A stretch of DNA of 14,062 nucleotides, from assembly GCA_001783465.1 (NCBI GenBank), contig MFMI01000001.1, forward strand, positions 1 to 14,062. The letters are read 5' to 3'. The DNA comes from Candidatus Kaiserbacteria bacterium RIFCSPLOWO2_02_FULL_54_13. GTDB taxonomy: Bacteria > Patescibacteriota > Minisyncoccia > Phycocordibacterales > Phycocordibacteraceae. The notes below the pieces were generated by a model. It did no database searches. It was not told the origin of the DNA and was given only the letters and a program-made list of their open reading frames with translations. Positions 5,947 to 11,682 of the stretch are shown here, piece after piece (position 1 is the first letter of the stretch; each line of letters begins with the position of its first letter). Made by a program: the position numbers and the translations under genes.

Positions 5947-6417
5947 ATGCACGCGTTAATCGGACTTCACGCAGTGCTCGGAGAGCTCGGGGCGCTCCTC
6001 TTCCTCTGGGTACTCATTGAGATGCTCAACCCAGATGAGTCGCGCCTGCGCCGCGCGCGTCTCGCCGCACTCCTCGGCGTCCTCTTCCTCCTCGGTGCGT
6101 GGGTCGCGGGCGGCTTCTATTACGTCACCGAGTACGGCGCGGCAGTGAAGCCGATTATCAAAGCTGGCCCTCTGCCGTGGGCGCACTCGGTCATCACCGA
6201 GACCAAGGAGCATATATTCCTCTTCATCCCGTTTCTCGCCATCCTCGCCTTGGGTCTCTTGAAGCGATATAAAAACGAATTCGCATACAATCGCGGCGCG
6301 AGAGTATCCGTGATGCTCGTCTCGGGACTCGTCACGCTCATGGCGTTCGCGATGGCCGGGATGGGATTTATTATTTCAAGCGGGTTCCGGGCCGCCCTTG
6401 AAGCAGTTGCCTTATGA
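5947..6417 (+). CDS. Hypothetical four-helix membrane protein with conserved-looking histidines
   Basis: 156 residues, four predicted transmembrane helices: about 5-25 (LHAVLGELGALLFLWVLIEM), 39-58 (LAALLGVLFLLGAWVAGGFY), 89-105 (IFLFIPFLAILALGLL) and 120-145 (VMLVSGLVTLMAFAMAGMGF). Histidines sit at or near helix ends (H2, H8, WAH and KEH between helices 2 and 3), an arrangement seen in small haem- or quinone-linked membrane proteins, but no such family can be named with confidence. The stop codon overlaps the start of the next gene (ATGA), so the two products are translationally coupled and likely form one complex. Function unknown. Confidence 0.7.
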   Translation: MHALIGLHAVLGELGALLFLWVLIEMLNPDESRLRRARLAALLGVLFLLGAWVAGGFYYVTEYGAAVKPIIKAGPLPWAHSVITETKEHIFLFIPFLAILALGLLKRYKNEFAYNRGARVSVMLVSGLVTLMAFAMAGMGFIISSGFRAALEAVAL

Positions 6418-6716
6418 TGCCAAACAGCAAAGCGTTGGTGCGCGCAACCGTCGGAGTCATCTGGCTCGTCGTCGTTATGACTCTCGCGGCCGAGCTCTCG
6501 GAGCCGTTTAAGACCCTCCTCGCCGAGACCTTCACCCATCACTGGATAGGGAAGAGCGTTATTTCTGTCGTCGCATTCGTCGTGTTCTACGCCATCTTCA
6601 GCAGGGCGCGCGAGTCAGACAACGTCTCGCGAGGCGCGTGGCAGGTCGTATGGAGCGTCGTGCTCGGCGGACTCATCATCTTCTCCTTCTTCCTCTGGCA
6701 CTTTATAAGCGGATAG
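6414..6716 (+). CDS. Hypothetical three-helix membrane protein, coupled to the upstream gene
   Basis: 100 residues starting at 6414 (MMPNSK) or at the second Met at 6417; the start overlaps the upstream stop by the ATGA arrangement. Three hydrophobic helices: about 10-28 (VGVIWLVVVMTLAAEL), 47-63 (VISVVAFVVFYAIF) and 78-98 (WSVVLGGLIIFSFFLWHFI). A THHW motif sits near residue 41 and a second WH near the end, adding to the histidines of the partner protein. A terminator follows 13 nt after the stop, so the unit has just these two genes. The partner relationship is strongly suggested by coupling; the biochemical role is not known. Confidence 0.7.
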   Translation: MMPNSKALVRATVGVIWLVVVMTLAAELSEPFKTLLAETFTHHWIGKSVISVVAFVVFYAIFSRARESDNVSRGAWQVVWSVVLGGLIIFSFFLWHFISG

Positions 6717-6729
6717 TGAAATAAAAAGA

Positions 6730-6753
6730 AAAGACCTGCGTGCGCAGGTCTTT
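6730..6753. terminator. Hairpin terminator after the membrane-protein pair
   Basis: A 10-bp stem, AAAGACCTGC (6730-6739) with GCAGGTCTTT (6744-6753), GTGC loop. It is preceded by ATAAAAAGAA, so it has a T-run on the minus strand as well; the same purine run precedes the terminator at 12913. Confidence 0.8.
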
Positions 6754-6791
6754 GTAAAGTAGAGGCCGCACCTCCCGAGCTGTCCACGCAG

Positions 6792-6842
6792 ATTCGCGAA
6801 ATGTTCCGCGGCTTCCGTTGGGTTAGCACCGTCTTCGCGAAT
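6792..6842. promoter_or_regulatory. Pair of TTCGCGAA palindromes upstream of the metK promoter
   Basis: ATTCGCGAA (6792-6800) and TTCGCGAAT (6834-6842) form an inverted repeat of two self-complementary 8-mers whose centres are 41 bp apart, about four helical turns. They lie 29 bp before the -35 box of the metK leader. This could be a paired protein-binding site; otherwise the stretch 6754-6870 shows nothing I can call, and minus-strand frames crossing it run straight through the terminator. Confidence 0.35.
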
Positions 6843-6870
6843 ACCCGCATTTCGGCAAGTCAAACTCTTT

Positions 6871-6900
6871 TTGACAGCATGCACGCCGTCTTGATACAAT
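6871..6900 (+). promoter_or_regulatory. Sigma70-type promoter of the metK riboswitch transcript
   Basis: TTGACA (6871-6876), 18-nt spacer, TACAAT (6895-6900): the best -35/-10 pair in the window. Expected start is near 6907, about 18 nt before the aptamer. Confidence 0.85.
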
Positions 6901-6924
6901 AGAGCTACAACTATTCACACAGTT

Positions 6925-7031
6925 GTATCAAGAGGCAGTGAGAGATTTGGCTCTGTGACCTGCCGGCAACACTTGGATACGCGAGAGCGAATTCAGCAGT
7001 GTGCCAACTCCAACCCGCTCGGGAAAGATAC
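6925..7031 (+). promoter_or_regulatory. SAM-I (S-box) riboswitch aptamer upstream of metK
   Basis: The 107-nt aptamer can be drawn entirely by hand. P1: GTATC (6925-6929) with GATAC (7027-7031). P2 base: GGCAG (6934-6938) with CTGCC (6960-6964), then a kink-turn-like step (TGA at 6939-6941 facing GTGA near 6955-6958) and a short upper stem GAG/CTC. The P2 loop TTGG (6947-6950) pairs with CCAA (7004-7007), the conserved pseudoknot. The family core CCGGCAAC (6963-6970) and GTGCCAACTCC (7001-7011) are present. P3: ACACT/AGTGT, then TGGAT/ATTCA, then CGC-GAGA-GCG. P4: CCC/GGG around GCTC. SAM-I RNAs bind S-adenosylmethionine and normally repress SAM or methionine genes, which fits the metK gene beginning 43 nt after P1. 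The regulatory mechanism downstream is unusual (see the following hairpin). Confidence 0.93.
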
Positions 7032-7046
7032 CTACACATCTTTTTC
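7021..7046 (+). other. Alternative hairpin competing with P1/P4 of the riboswitch
   Basis: GGGAAAGAT (7021-7029) can pair with ATCTTTTTC (7038-7046): 9 bp including two G-U pairs, 8-nt loop. It uses the 3' strands of P4 and P1, so it excludes the SAM-bound fold. A T-run forms its 3' arm but a clean terminator tail is missing. Confidence 0.5.
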
Positions 7047-7073
7047 TTGTGATTATAGGACTAATGTATCTTT

Positions 7074-8012
7074 ATGATAAAAACAGCAGAGTTCGTGACG
7101 CCCGAACATCCGGACAAGCGATGTGACTTCATCGCCGACAGCATCTTAGACGCGTATCTCGCAGGCGACAAGCGGAGCCGCGTTGCCATTGAGGTCATGG
7201 GCGGACATCGCCTCGTCACCATTAACGGCGAGGTCACGTCGGCGGCGAAGCCGGATATCATGGCCGTGGTAAAGGGTATTGTCGGAGAAGAATACAAGGT
7301 TATAGAGAACATCGTGCTCCAGAGCCCAGAGATAGCGCGAGGAGTGGACACGGGCGGTGCCGGCGACCAAGGCATTATGAAGGGATATGCCACAAGCGAG
7401 ACAGAATCTCTCATGCCGCTTGAATATGAGCTCGCGCGCAACTTGTGCCAGAAGATATACGAGAAGTACCCGCTTGACGGCAAGACGCAGGTGACCATTG
7501 AAAACGGGGTGCCGACGGTGGTCGTCGCGAGCTTCCAGAACACTACCAACGACAAGCTCTTGCCGCTCGTGCAGAGCATCATCACTGCCAAGGAGTACCT
7601 CATCAATCCGGCAGGGGAGTGGAAGCAAGGAGGCTTTGACGCCGACACTGGCGTCTCCGGACGCAAACTGATTGTGGACAACTACGGACCCGAACTGACC
7701 ATCGGCGGAGGTTCCTTCTCGGGCAAGGACTACACTAAGGTAGACCGCTCGGCCGCGTACATGGCGCGGCGCATCGCGGTGCGACTGCTTACGGAACGCA
7801 AGGCGAAGACGGTCCATACCAAGATTGCATACGCCATCGGCAAGGCAGAACCCGTGATGGCGGTTGCTCTCGTGGACGGAGTTGAAGAAGCGATTATCGG
7901 ATACGACCTCTCGCCGCACGGCATCAAGAATGCGCTCGCGCTTGACACGGTCCGTTACGCCGACACCTGCGTCTGGGGCCACTTCGGCCGCGGCTTCGTT
8001 TGGGATGCGTAG
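7074..8012 (+). CDS. metK: S-adenosylmethionine synthetase, compact form
   Basis: 312 residues; makes S-adenosylmethionine from methionine and ATP in the cytoplasm. Family motifs are intact: EHPDK (11-15, usually GHPDK; His, Asp and Lys kept), GAGDQGIMKGYATSETESLM (95-114), INPAGEW (177-183), TGVSGRKLIVDNYG (192-205) and GGGSFSGKDYTKVDRSAAY (211-229), the phosphate-binding loop. It ends with the normal WGHFGRGFVWDA terminus (compare YGHFGRE...PWE in E. coli), so it is complete, but it is some 70 residues shorter than the E. coli enzyme because of shortened loops. The start at 7074 has no ribosome site; a TAATGT box 6 nt upstream could be a second, leaderless promoter, giving riboswitch-independent expression, but this is uncertain. 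It supplies the cofactor of the Cfa-type enzyme encoded at 11683. Confidence 0.96.
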   Translation: MIKTAEFVTPEHPDKRCDFIADSILDAYLAGDKRSRVAIEVMGGHRLVTINGEVTSAAKPDIMAVVKGIVGEEYKVIENIVLQSPEIARGVDTGGAGDQGIMKGYATSETESLMPLEYELARNLCQKIYEKYPLDGKTQVTIENGVPTVVVASFQNTTNDKLLPLVQSIITAKEYLINPAGEWKQGGFDADTGVSGRKLIVDNYGPELTIGGGSFSGKDYTKVDRSAAYMARRIAVRLLTERKAKTVHTKIAYAIGKAEPVMAVALVDGVEEAIIGYDLSPHGIKNALALDTVRYADTCVWGHFGRGFVWDA

Positions 8013-8032
8013 ACTCTCCGACAGAGAACCGT

Positions 8033-8314
8033 ATGAATCTCACCAAAAACAGAGTTCTATTGATAGGCATTGTAGCAATCGCCGCCGCAGGCGCTTTCAT
8101 TGCGTGGTACGGGAGTGTTCCGAGCAGTTTCAAGTGTCCGAACGACTATGCCACCGCGGAAGAATATGTAAAAGGGGTGACGGAGTGGGCGAGCGAACAG
8201 CTGATGAACTCGCCGAACATGACGAAGGAGGAGCTATTGAACGAGAGAGAAAGGCAGTTCCGCGAGCATGCGTGCGAGCCGTCGCGCTGGCCCAATCTAC
8301 CGGGCGGATTCTAA
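8033..8314 (+). CDS. Small anchored extracytoplasmic protein, possibly truncated
   Basis: 93 residues from the ATG at 8033, 20 bp after metK; an in-frame TTG at 8000 inside metK is less likely. One N-terminal membrane helix (about 8-26, LLIGIVAIAAAGAFIAWYG) is followed by a helical extracytoplasmic part: KCPNDYATAEEYVKGVTEWA, then MTKEELLNERERQFREHACE. Two cysteines (KCP and HACE) could form a disulfide outside the cytoplasm. Close spacing suggests co-transcription with metK. The stop at 8312-8314 falls right on an A6 run (CTAAAAAAGG), and a protein-like sequence continues in the -1 frame to 8460, so the gene may be frameshifted or the tail may be chance. Family not recognised. Confidence 0.65.
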   Translation: MNLTKNRVLLIGIVAIAAAGAFIAWYGSVPSSFKCPNDYATAEEYVKGVTEWASEQLMNSPNMTKEELLNERERQFREHACEPSRWPNLPGGF

Positions 8315-8460
8315 AAAAGGAAGGAGCCGAACCATGGGCGTTCTCCTACAGAGACGAAACAGGCCAAAAAGCGGAGATACAGCTTCCCGAGGACATTGTA
8401 CCATTGCACGCGCCAGGAAAATGTAATGAAACCCGTAGAGGCGAGCATTGTGTTATATAA
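8311..8460 (+). other. Out-of-frame protein-like tail after the anchored protein (possible frameshift)
   Basis: In the -1 frame the 49 codons from 8311 to the TAA at 8458-8460 read like real protein (EPWAFSYRDETGQKAEIQLP, EDIVPLHAPGKCNE) but have no start codon of their own. They join the preceding gene at CTAAAAAAGG, where one missing or extra A would fuse the frames. An alternative explanation is a separate 30-codon ORF at 8334-8426 behind AAGGAAGGAG, but its sequence (Arg-rich, MGVLLQRRNRPKSG) looks less natural. Low confidence in either. Confidence 0.3.
8451..8459 (+). promoter_or_regulatory. Extended -10 promoter of the nucleotidyltransferase gene
   Basis: TGtTATATA ends 7 nt before the ATG at 8467, the same leaderless spacing as for 505, 1662 and mscL. 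GAGG in the 7-nt gap could alternatively act as a very close ribosome site. Confidence 0.5.
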
Positions 8461-8466
8461 GAGGCA

Positions 8467-9165
8467 ATGCAGGCAGTCATTCTCGCCGCCGGAGAGGGGA
8501 GGCGCATGCGGCCGCTCACCCTCAAGCGGCCGAAGCCGCTTATCGCCGTTGCCGGCCGGCCGATTCTTGAGCACATCATTGACGCGCTCCCAAAAGAGGT
8601 GGATGAGATTATTCTCGTCGTCGGTTACAAGGCCGATATGATACAGCGGCATTTCGGCGCCTCCTACAAGGGCCGCCGCATCGCATATGTGCACCAATGG
8701 ATGCCGGCAGGGACTGCACACGCGCTCTCTATGGCCGCACCGTTTCTCAACGAAGGACGCTTCGTGTTCGTCTGCGGCGACGATGTCCACGGAGCGAATG
8801 CATTTGTAGAAGCACTTTCTCACCCGCTCGCGCTCCTCGCGGCAACGCATGAAGAGCCCGGGAAATTCGGCGTTATTGAAATGAACGCGGACGGAACGCT
8901 CGCGAGCATCATTGAAAAACCGGAGAACCCGCCGACCAATCTCATATCAACAGGCGCAATGGTGCTCGACACGCGCATCTTCCAGTACGAAGCGGCGCGC
9001 CACGAAAGCGGCGAATACTACATGACGCATCCGCTCGGACTCTTTGCGAGAGAGCACCCAATCACAGTCGTCAGACAGGACTTCTGGGTCCCCATCGGCT
9101 GTCCAGAGGATATCCGGTTGGCGGAAGAGAGATTTCATTCCAATCTGGTGAGTTATGTTGTATAG
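8467..9165 (+). CDS. Sugar-1-phosphate nucleotidyltransferase
   Basis: 232 residues, a single NTP-transferase domain (PF00483 type) without an attached acyltransferase domain. The nucleotide-binding loop is at the N-terminus (LAAGEGRRMRPLT, 6-18) with the following KPL (23-25), then GTAHAL (82-87), the metal-binding GDD (104-106), KFGVIE (about 133-138), an EKP (about 148-150) and the C-terminal WVPIGCPEDIRLAEERF. Such enzymes join a sugar-1-phosphate to an NTP to make NDP-sugars (for example dTDP- or UDP-glucose, GDP-mannose) for surface glycans. The sequence does not decide the sugar or base; short single-domain members are often annotated as RmlA-, GlmU- or mannose-1-phosphate-type. The next gene starts 33 bp downstream. 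Confidence 0.88.
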   Translation: MQAVILAAGEGRRMRPLTLKRPKPLIAVAGRPILEHIIDALPKEVDEIILVVGYKADMIQRHFGASYKGRRIAYVHQWMPAGTAHALSMAAPFLNEGRFVFVCGDDVHGANAFVEALSHPLALLAATHEEPGKFGVIEMNADGTLASIIEKPENPPTNLISTGAMVLDTRIFQYEAARHESGEYYMTHPLGLFAREHPITVVRQDFWVPIGCPEDIRLAEERFHSNLVSYVV

Positions 9166-9173
9166 TGAGACCA

Positions 9174-9187
9174 CCGCCGGTTGGCGG
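9174..9187. other. Short GC hairpin before typA, sharing CCACCGCCGG with 5901-5910
   Basis: CCGCC-ggtt-GGCGG, followed by GTTTATAATTC and the typA ATG. As in the hairpin at 5904-5924, a GGCGGG arm leads almost directly into a -10-like box. Confidence 0.5.
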
Positions 9188-9198
9188 GTTTATAATTC

Positions 9199-11034
9199 AT
9201 GGAGATACGAAATATCGCTATCATTGCGCACGTGGACCACGGCAAGACCGCGCTCACTGACGCTATTCTTAAGCAGACAGGCGCGGCGAAGGAGGGCACC
9301 ACGATGGACACGAACGCGCTTGAACAGGAGCGCGGCATCACTATTTATGCGAAGAACGCGGCGGTGGAGTATAAGGGCACCAAGATAAATATTGTGGATA
9401 CCCCCGGCCACGCCGACTTCGGGAGCGAGGTGGAACGGGTACTACGTTCCATTGATTCGGTTTTGCTTATTGTAGACGCGCAAGAAGGACCGATGCCGCA
9501 GACGCGCTTCGTCTTGAAGAAGTCTTTGGAGCTCGGTCTCCGGCCGATTGTCGTTATCAACAAGGTGGATAAGCCGGCGGCCGACCCGGCGCGCACCGAG
9601 GAACAAGTGCTAGAGCTCTTCTTGGAGCTCGGCGCCTCCGACGAGCAGAGCAGTTTCCCCGTGGTATACGCCATCGGGCGCGACGGGCGCGCCGCGCTCC
9701 ACCCCGACGAGCTCCGGATGGCCGGACCGATGGCCGAGGCCGACCTCTCTCCTCTCTTGGATTTGATTCTAGAAAAAGTGCCTCCAGCCAATCCTCCTTC
9801 GCTCGGAGCTACGGAGGGCACGGTGCGACTCATGTTGCAACCTTTTAATTTAGCGTATGACAACTTCATGGGCCGGCTCGCCGTCGGACGCATCTACGAG
9901 GGCACCGTCCGTCCCAATCAAACCGTTTTTATAAAGACGCCGGACGGTCTGACACGCACCGGCAAGACGACCAAGGTCTTCACCTTCAAGGGGCTTGAGC
10001 GCGTGGAGGTGGCCGAGGCTTCGGCAGGCGATATCGCGCTCATTGCCGGCCTGCCCGACATCTATATCGGCGAGACGGTGACGACCGATGAGAGCGCTGG
10101 GCCTCTCCCGGCTATCGCGGTCGACGAGCCGACCATCGCGCTCAACTTCCTTGTCAACAACTCGCCGTTTGCGGGGCGGGAAGGGAAGTATGTCACGAGC
10201 CGTCAGCTCCGCGACCGGCTGATGAAAGAGCTCGAGGTGAACGTCGGTCTGAAAATCGATTTTGATGCAACGGAGGTATTCCACGTCTCCGGCCGTGGCG
10301 AGCTCCATATCGCCGTGCTTCTTGAGAATATGCGTCGCGAAGGATATGAACTGCAGGTCTCGGAGCCGCACGTCATTCTCCGCGAGGAAAACGGCGTGAA
10401 GCTGGAACCGTTTGAAGAAGTGGTGATTGATACCCCGTCCGAATTCCAAGGTGCCATCATCGAGAAACTGGGCCAGCGCGCATTCATTCTTTCTGACATC
10501 CGTCTAGCTTCCAGCGACCGGTCTCCGGCCTCCAGTGTACGCCTCACGCTCGTCGGCCCCACGCGCGGGTTGCTCGGGTATAAAAATATGTTCATTATCG
10601 ATACGAAGGGCGAGGGCATCCTCTCGTCGCGCTTTGTCGGCTTCAAGCCCTATGCAGGCGAGATTAAGAAGCGCCAAGTCGGCTCAATGATATCTATGGC
10701 GAGCGGAAAGTCACTCGGCTATGCGCTCTGGTACCTGCAGGACCGCGGCCAGCTCTACATCAAGCCGGCGACCGAGGTGTACGAGGGCATGGTTGTCGGC
10801 AACACCGCCAAAGGCGAAGAGATGATGGTGAATCCGACAAAAGGGAAGAATCAGTCTAACGTCCGCTCCTCGGGCATGGACGAGGCGCTCACCCTCGTGC
10901 CGATATTTGACCTTACCATTGAACGCGGGATGGAAATTATGGGAGATGACGAGTATTTGGAGATTACGCCCACAAGCGTCCGCCTGCGCAAACAGTTTCT
11001 CACCGAGAACGACCGCGCCAAGTCCCGCCGCTAA
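9199..11034 (+). CDS. typA: Ribosome-associated GTPase TypA/BipA
   Basis: 611 residues, full length for TypA/BipA. GTPase motifs: G1 HVDHGKT (11-17), G2 ERGITI (44-49), G3 DTPGH (67-71) and G4 NKVD (121-124), followed by EF-Tu-like domain 2 (about 200-300), the EF-G-like domains III and V (RGELHIAVLLENMRREGYEL is typical), and the BipA-specific C-terminal domain (QDRGQLYIKPATEVYEGMVV, NVRSSGMDEA, LTPTSVRLRK-like end). TypA binds the ribosome and is needed for growth under cold and other stress. The start codon is fixed by the MEIRNIAIIAHVDHGKT beginning. A TATAAT lies only 2 nt before the ATG, too near to serve as its promoter; TATAGT at 9161-9166 at the end of the preceding gene is the better candidate, giving a short leader with a hairpin. 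Co-transcription with the nucleotidyltransferase is also possible. Confidence 0.97.
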   Translation: MEIRNIAIIAHVDHGKTALTDAILKQTGAAKEGTTMDTNALEQERGITIYAKNAAVEYKGTKINIVDTPGHADFGSEVERVLRSIDSVLLIVDAQEGPMPQTRFVLKKSLELGLRPIVVINKVDKPAADPARTEEQVLELFLELGASDEQSSFPVVYAIGRDGRAALHPDELRMAGPMAEADLSPLLDLILEKVPPANPPSLGATEGTVRLMLQPFNLAYDNFMGRLAVGRIYEGTVRPNQTVFIKTPDGLTRTGKTTKVFTFKGLERVEVAEASAGDIALIAGLPDIYIGETVTTDESAGPLPAIAVDEPTIALNFLVNNSPFAGREGKYVTSRQLRDRLMKELEVNVGLKIDFDATEVFHVSGRGELHIAVLLENMRREGYELQVSEPHVILREENGVKLEPFEEVVIDTPSEFQGAIIEKLGQRAFILSDIRLASSDRSPASSVRLTLVGPTRGLLGYKNMFIIDTKGEGILSSRFVGFKPYAGEIKKRQVGSMISMASGKSLGYALWYLQDRGQLYIKPATEVYEGMVVGNTAKGEEMMVNPTKGKNQSNVRSSGMDEALTLVPIFDLTIERGMEIMGDDEYLEITPTSVRLRKQFLTENDRAKSRR

Positions 11035-11056
11035 AAGACAATTCAAATATATCAAA

Positions 11057-11106
11057 AGTCACTTTTCCTTAGTATCGTCTATAGTGAACGATAAGGAAAA
11101 GTGATT
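11057..11106. terminator. Long imperfect hairpin after typA (terminator-like)
   Basis: TCACTTTTCCTTA (11059-11071) pairs with TAAGGAAAAGTGA (11092-11104), and TCGT with ACGA further in, leaving a 3-nt bulge and a 9-nt loop. A4 and T4 runs are in the stem, as in other terminators here, but no free T-run follows. The loop contains TATAGT. Confidence 0.5.
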
Positions 11107-11107
11107 T

Positions 11108-11140
11108 GAAAAAATCAATCCCGGGGTCCAGCCGGGATTG
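11108..11140 (-). terminator. Terminator of the minus-strand 140-aa gene
   Basis: A perfect 9-bp stem, CAATCCCGG (11116-11124) with CCGGGATTG (11132-11140), 7-nt loop. On the minus strand it is followed by ATTTTTTC, 16 nt after the stop of the gene at 11157-11579. Confidence 0.82.
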
Positions 11141-11156
11141 TCGTGGTGACGGAACA

Positions 11157-11579
11157 TTATTCGATTGGGACAAGATCTGTGGACTTTCCCACGCCGTAGA
11201 CCAGCATTGGGTTCTCACGCGCTTGTGCCCGGAGTGCTTCGTGGTACGTCGTAACCATCTCACTACTCGTCCAGGCGAACAAATCGGCGAGGATGCTATT
11301 GCCTTCTTCTTCGGAACGTTGGAAGCGTCTGACCTTGAAGAACGTGTCGGTAAAGATGAGATGTGCCTGTGCTCTGACTTCCGGGTAGACTTTCAGGAAG
11401 ACACTGTAATCGGTCTCGTTTCGCTGGAACAGTTCCCATTCAAGCTCGTGATGAAGCATGAAATACAGGTCAAATCCGATGATATTCACTTCATTTCGGA
11501 TTCTTTGTTTGATTTCGTCGAGAAGTCCTTTCCGTTGTTTGCTACGTACTTCCCATGCCTGACCTGCGACTTCTTTCAT
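11157..11579 (-). CDS. Hypothetical 140-residue protein with complete transcription signals
   Basis: Minus-strand frame starting at 11579 with a clear ribosome site (GAGGTG, 5 nt spacing), a -35/-10 pair upstream (11624-11651) and a strong terminator behind it, so the gene is well supported even without homology. The protein is soluble and mostly helical: KEVAGQAWEVRSKQRKGLLD, then NIIGFDLYFMLHHELEWELF, DYSVFLKVYPEVRAQAHLIF, and EEEGNSILADLFAWTSSEMV. It contains a HHELEWE stretch and several acidic/His clusters, but no motif I can tie to an enzyme class. It is convergent with typA and divergent from the cfa-type gene. Frames on the plus strand over this region (11106-11774) lack a start context and are shadows. 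Function unknown. Confidence 0.7.
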   Translation of the reverse strand: MKEVAGQAWEVRSKQRKGLLDEIKQRIRNEVNIIGFDLYFMLHHELEWELFQRNETDYSVFLKVYPEVRAQAHLIFTDTFFKVRRFQRSEEEGNSILADLFAWTSSEMVTTYHEALRAQARENPMLVYGVGKSTDLVPIE

Positions 11580-11623
11580 TTGTCACCTCGTCTAGAGTGG
11601 TGGATCGGAAATGCTCTGAGAAG

Positions 11624-11651
11624 ACTTTATCACAGAAATGTTGATTTGCAA
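11624..11651 (-). promoter_or_regulatory. Promoter of the minus-strand 140-aa gene
   Basis: On the minus strand: TTGCAA, 16-nt spacer, TAAAGT, with an extended TGa before the -10. It gives a leader of about 35-40 nt ending in GAGGTG. It overlaps the divergent cfa upstream region. Confidence 0.65.
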
Positions 11652-11668
11652 TACCGAGAGAAATCCAG

Positions 11669-11674
11669 TATCTT
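11669..11674 (+). promoter_or_regulatory. Possible leaderless -10 box of the cfa-type gene
   Basis: TATCTT ends 8 nt before the ATG at 11683; no TG extension or clear -35. It is placed as in the other leaderless genes but is a weak match. Confidence 0.35.
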
Positions 11675-11682
11675 TTACGCCA

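Noticed and set aside
6615..6899. Minus-strand frame over the metK leader region
   Set aside because: It crosses a strong bidirectional terminator and runs antisense into the coupled membrane gene; no ribosome site.
7146..7982. 278-codon minus-strand frame inside metK
   Set aside because: Shadow of a certain gene; no start context.
8334..8426. 30-codon ORF behind AAGGAAGGAG
   Set aside because: Ribosome-site-like sequence is good, but the Arg-rich product looks random and the -1 frame over the same bases is more protein-like.
7864..8460. 198-codon plus-strand frame across the metK end
   Set aside because: The first part is out of frame with metK and the anchored protein; only its last 49 codons look protein-like and are reported separately.
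9191..9196. TATAAT as the typA promoter
   Set aside because: Only 2 nt from the start codon, so transcription would begin inside the gene, and no alternative start codon exists downstream near the conserved N-terminus.
11059..11104. Possible promoter or operator in the hairpin loop (TATAGT)
   Set aside because: No gene follows in the right orientation on either strand; convergent gene ends make a terminator more likely.
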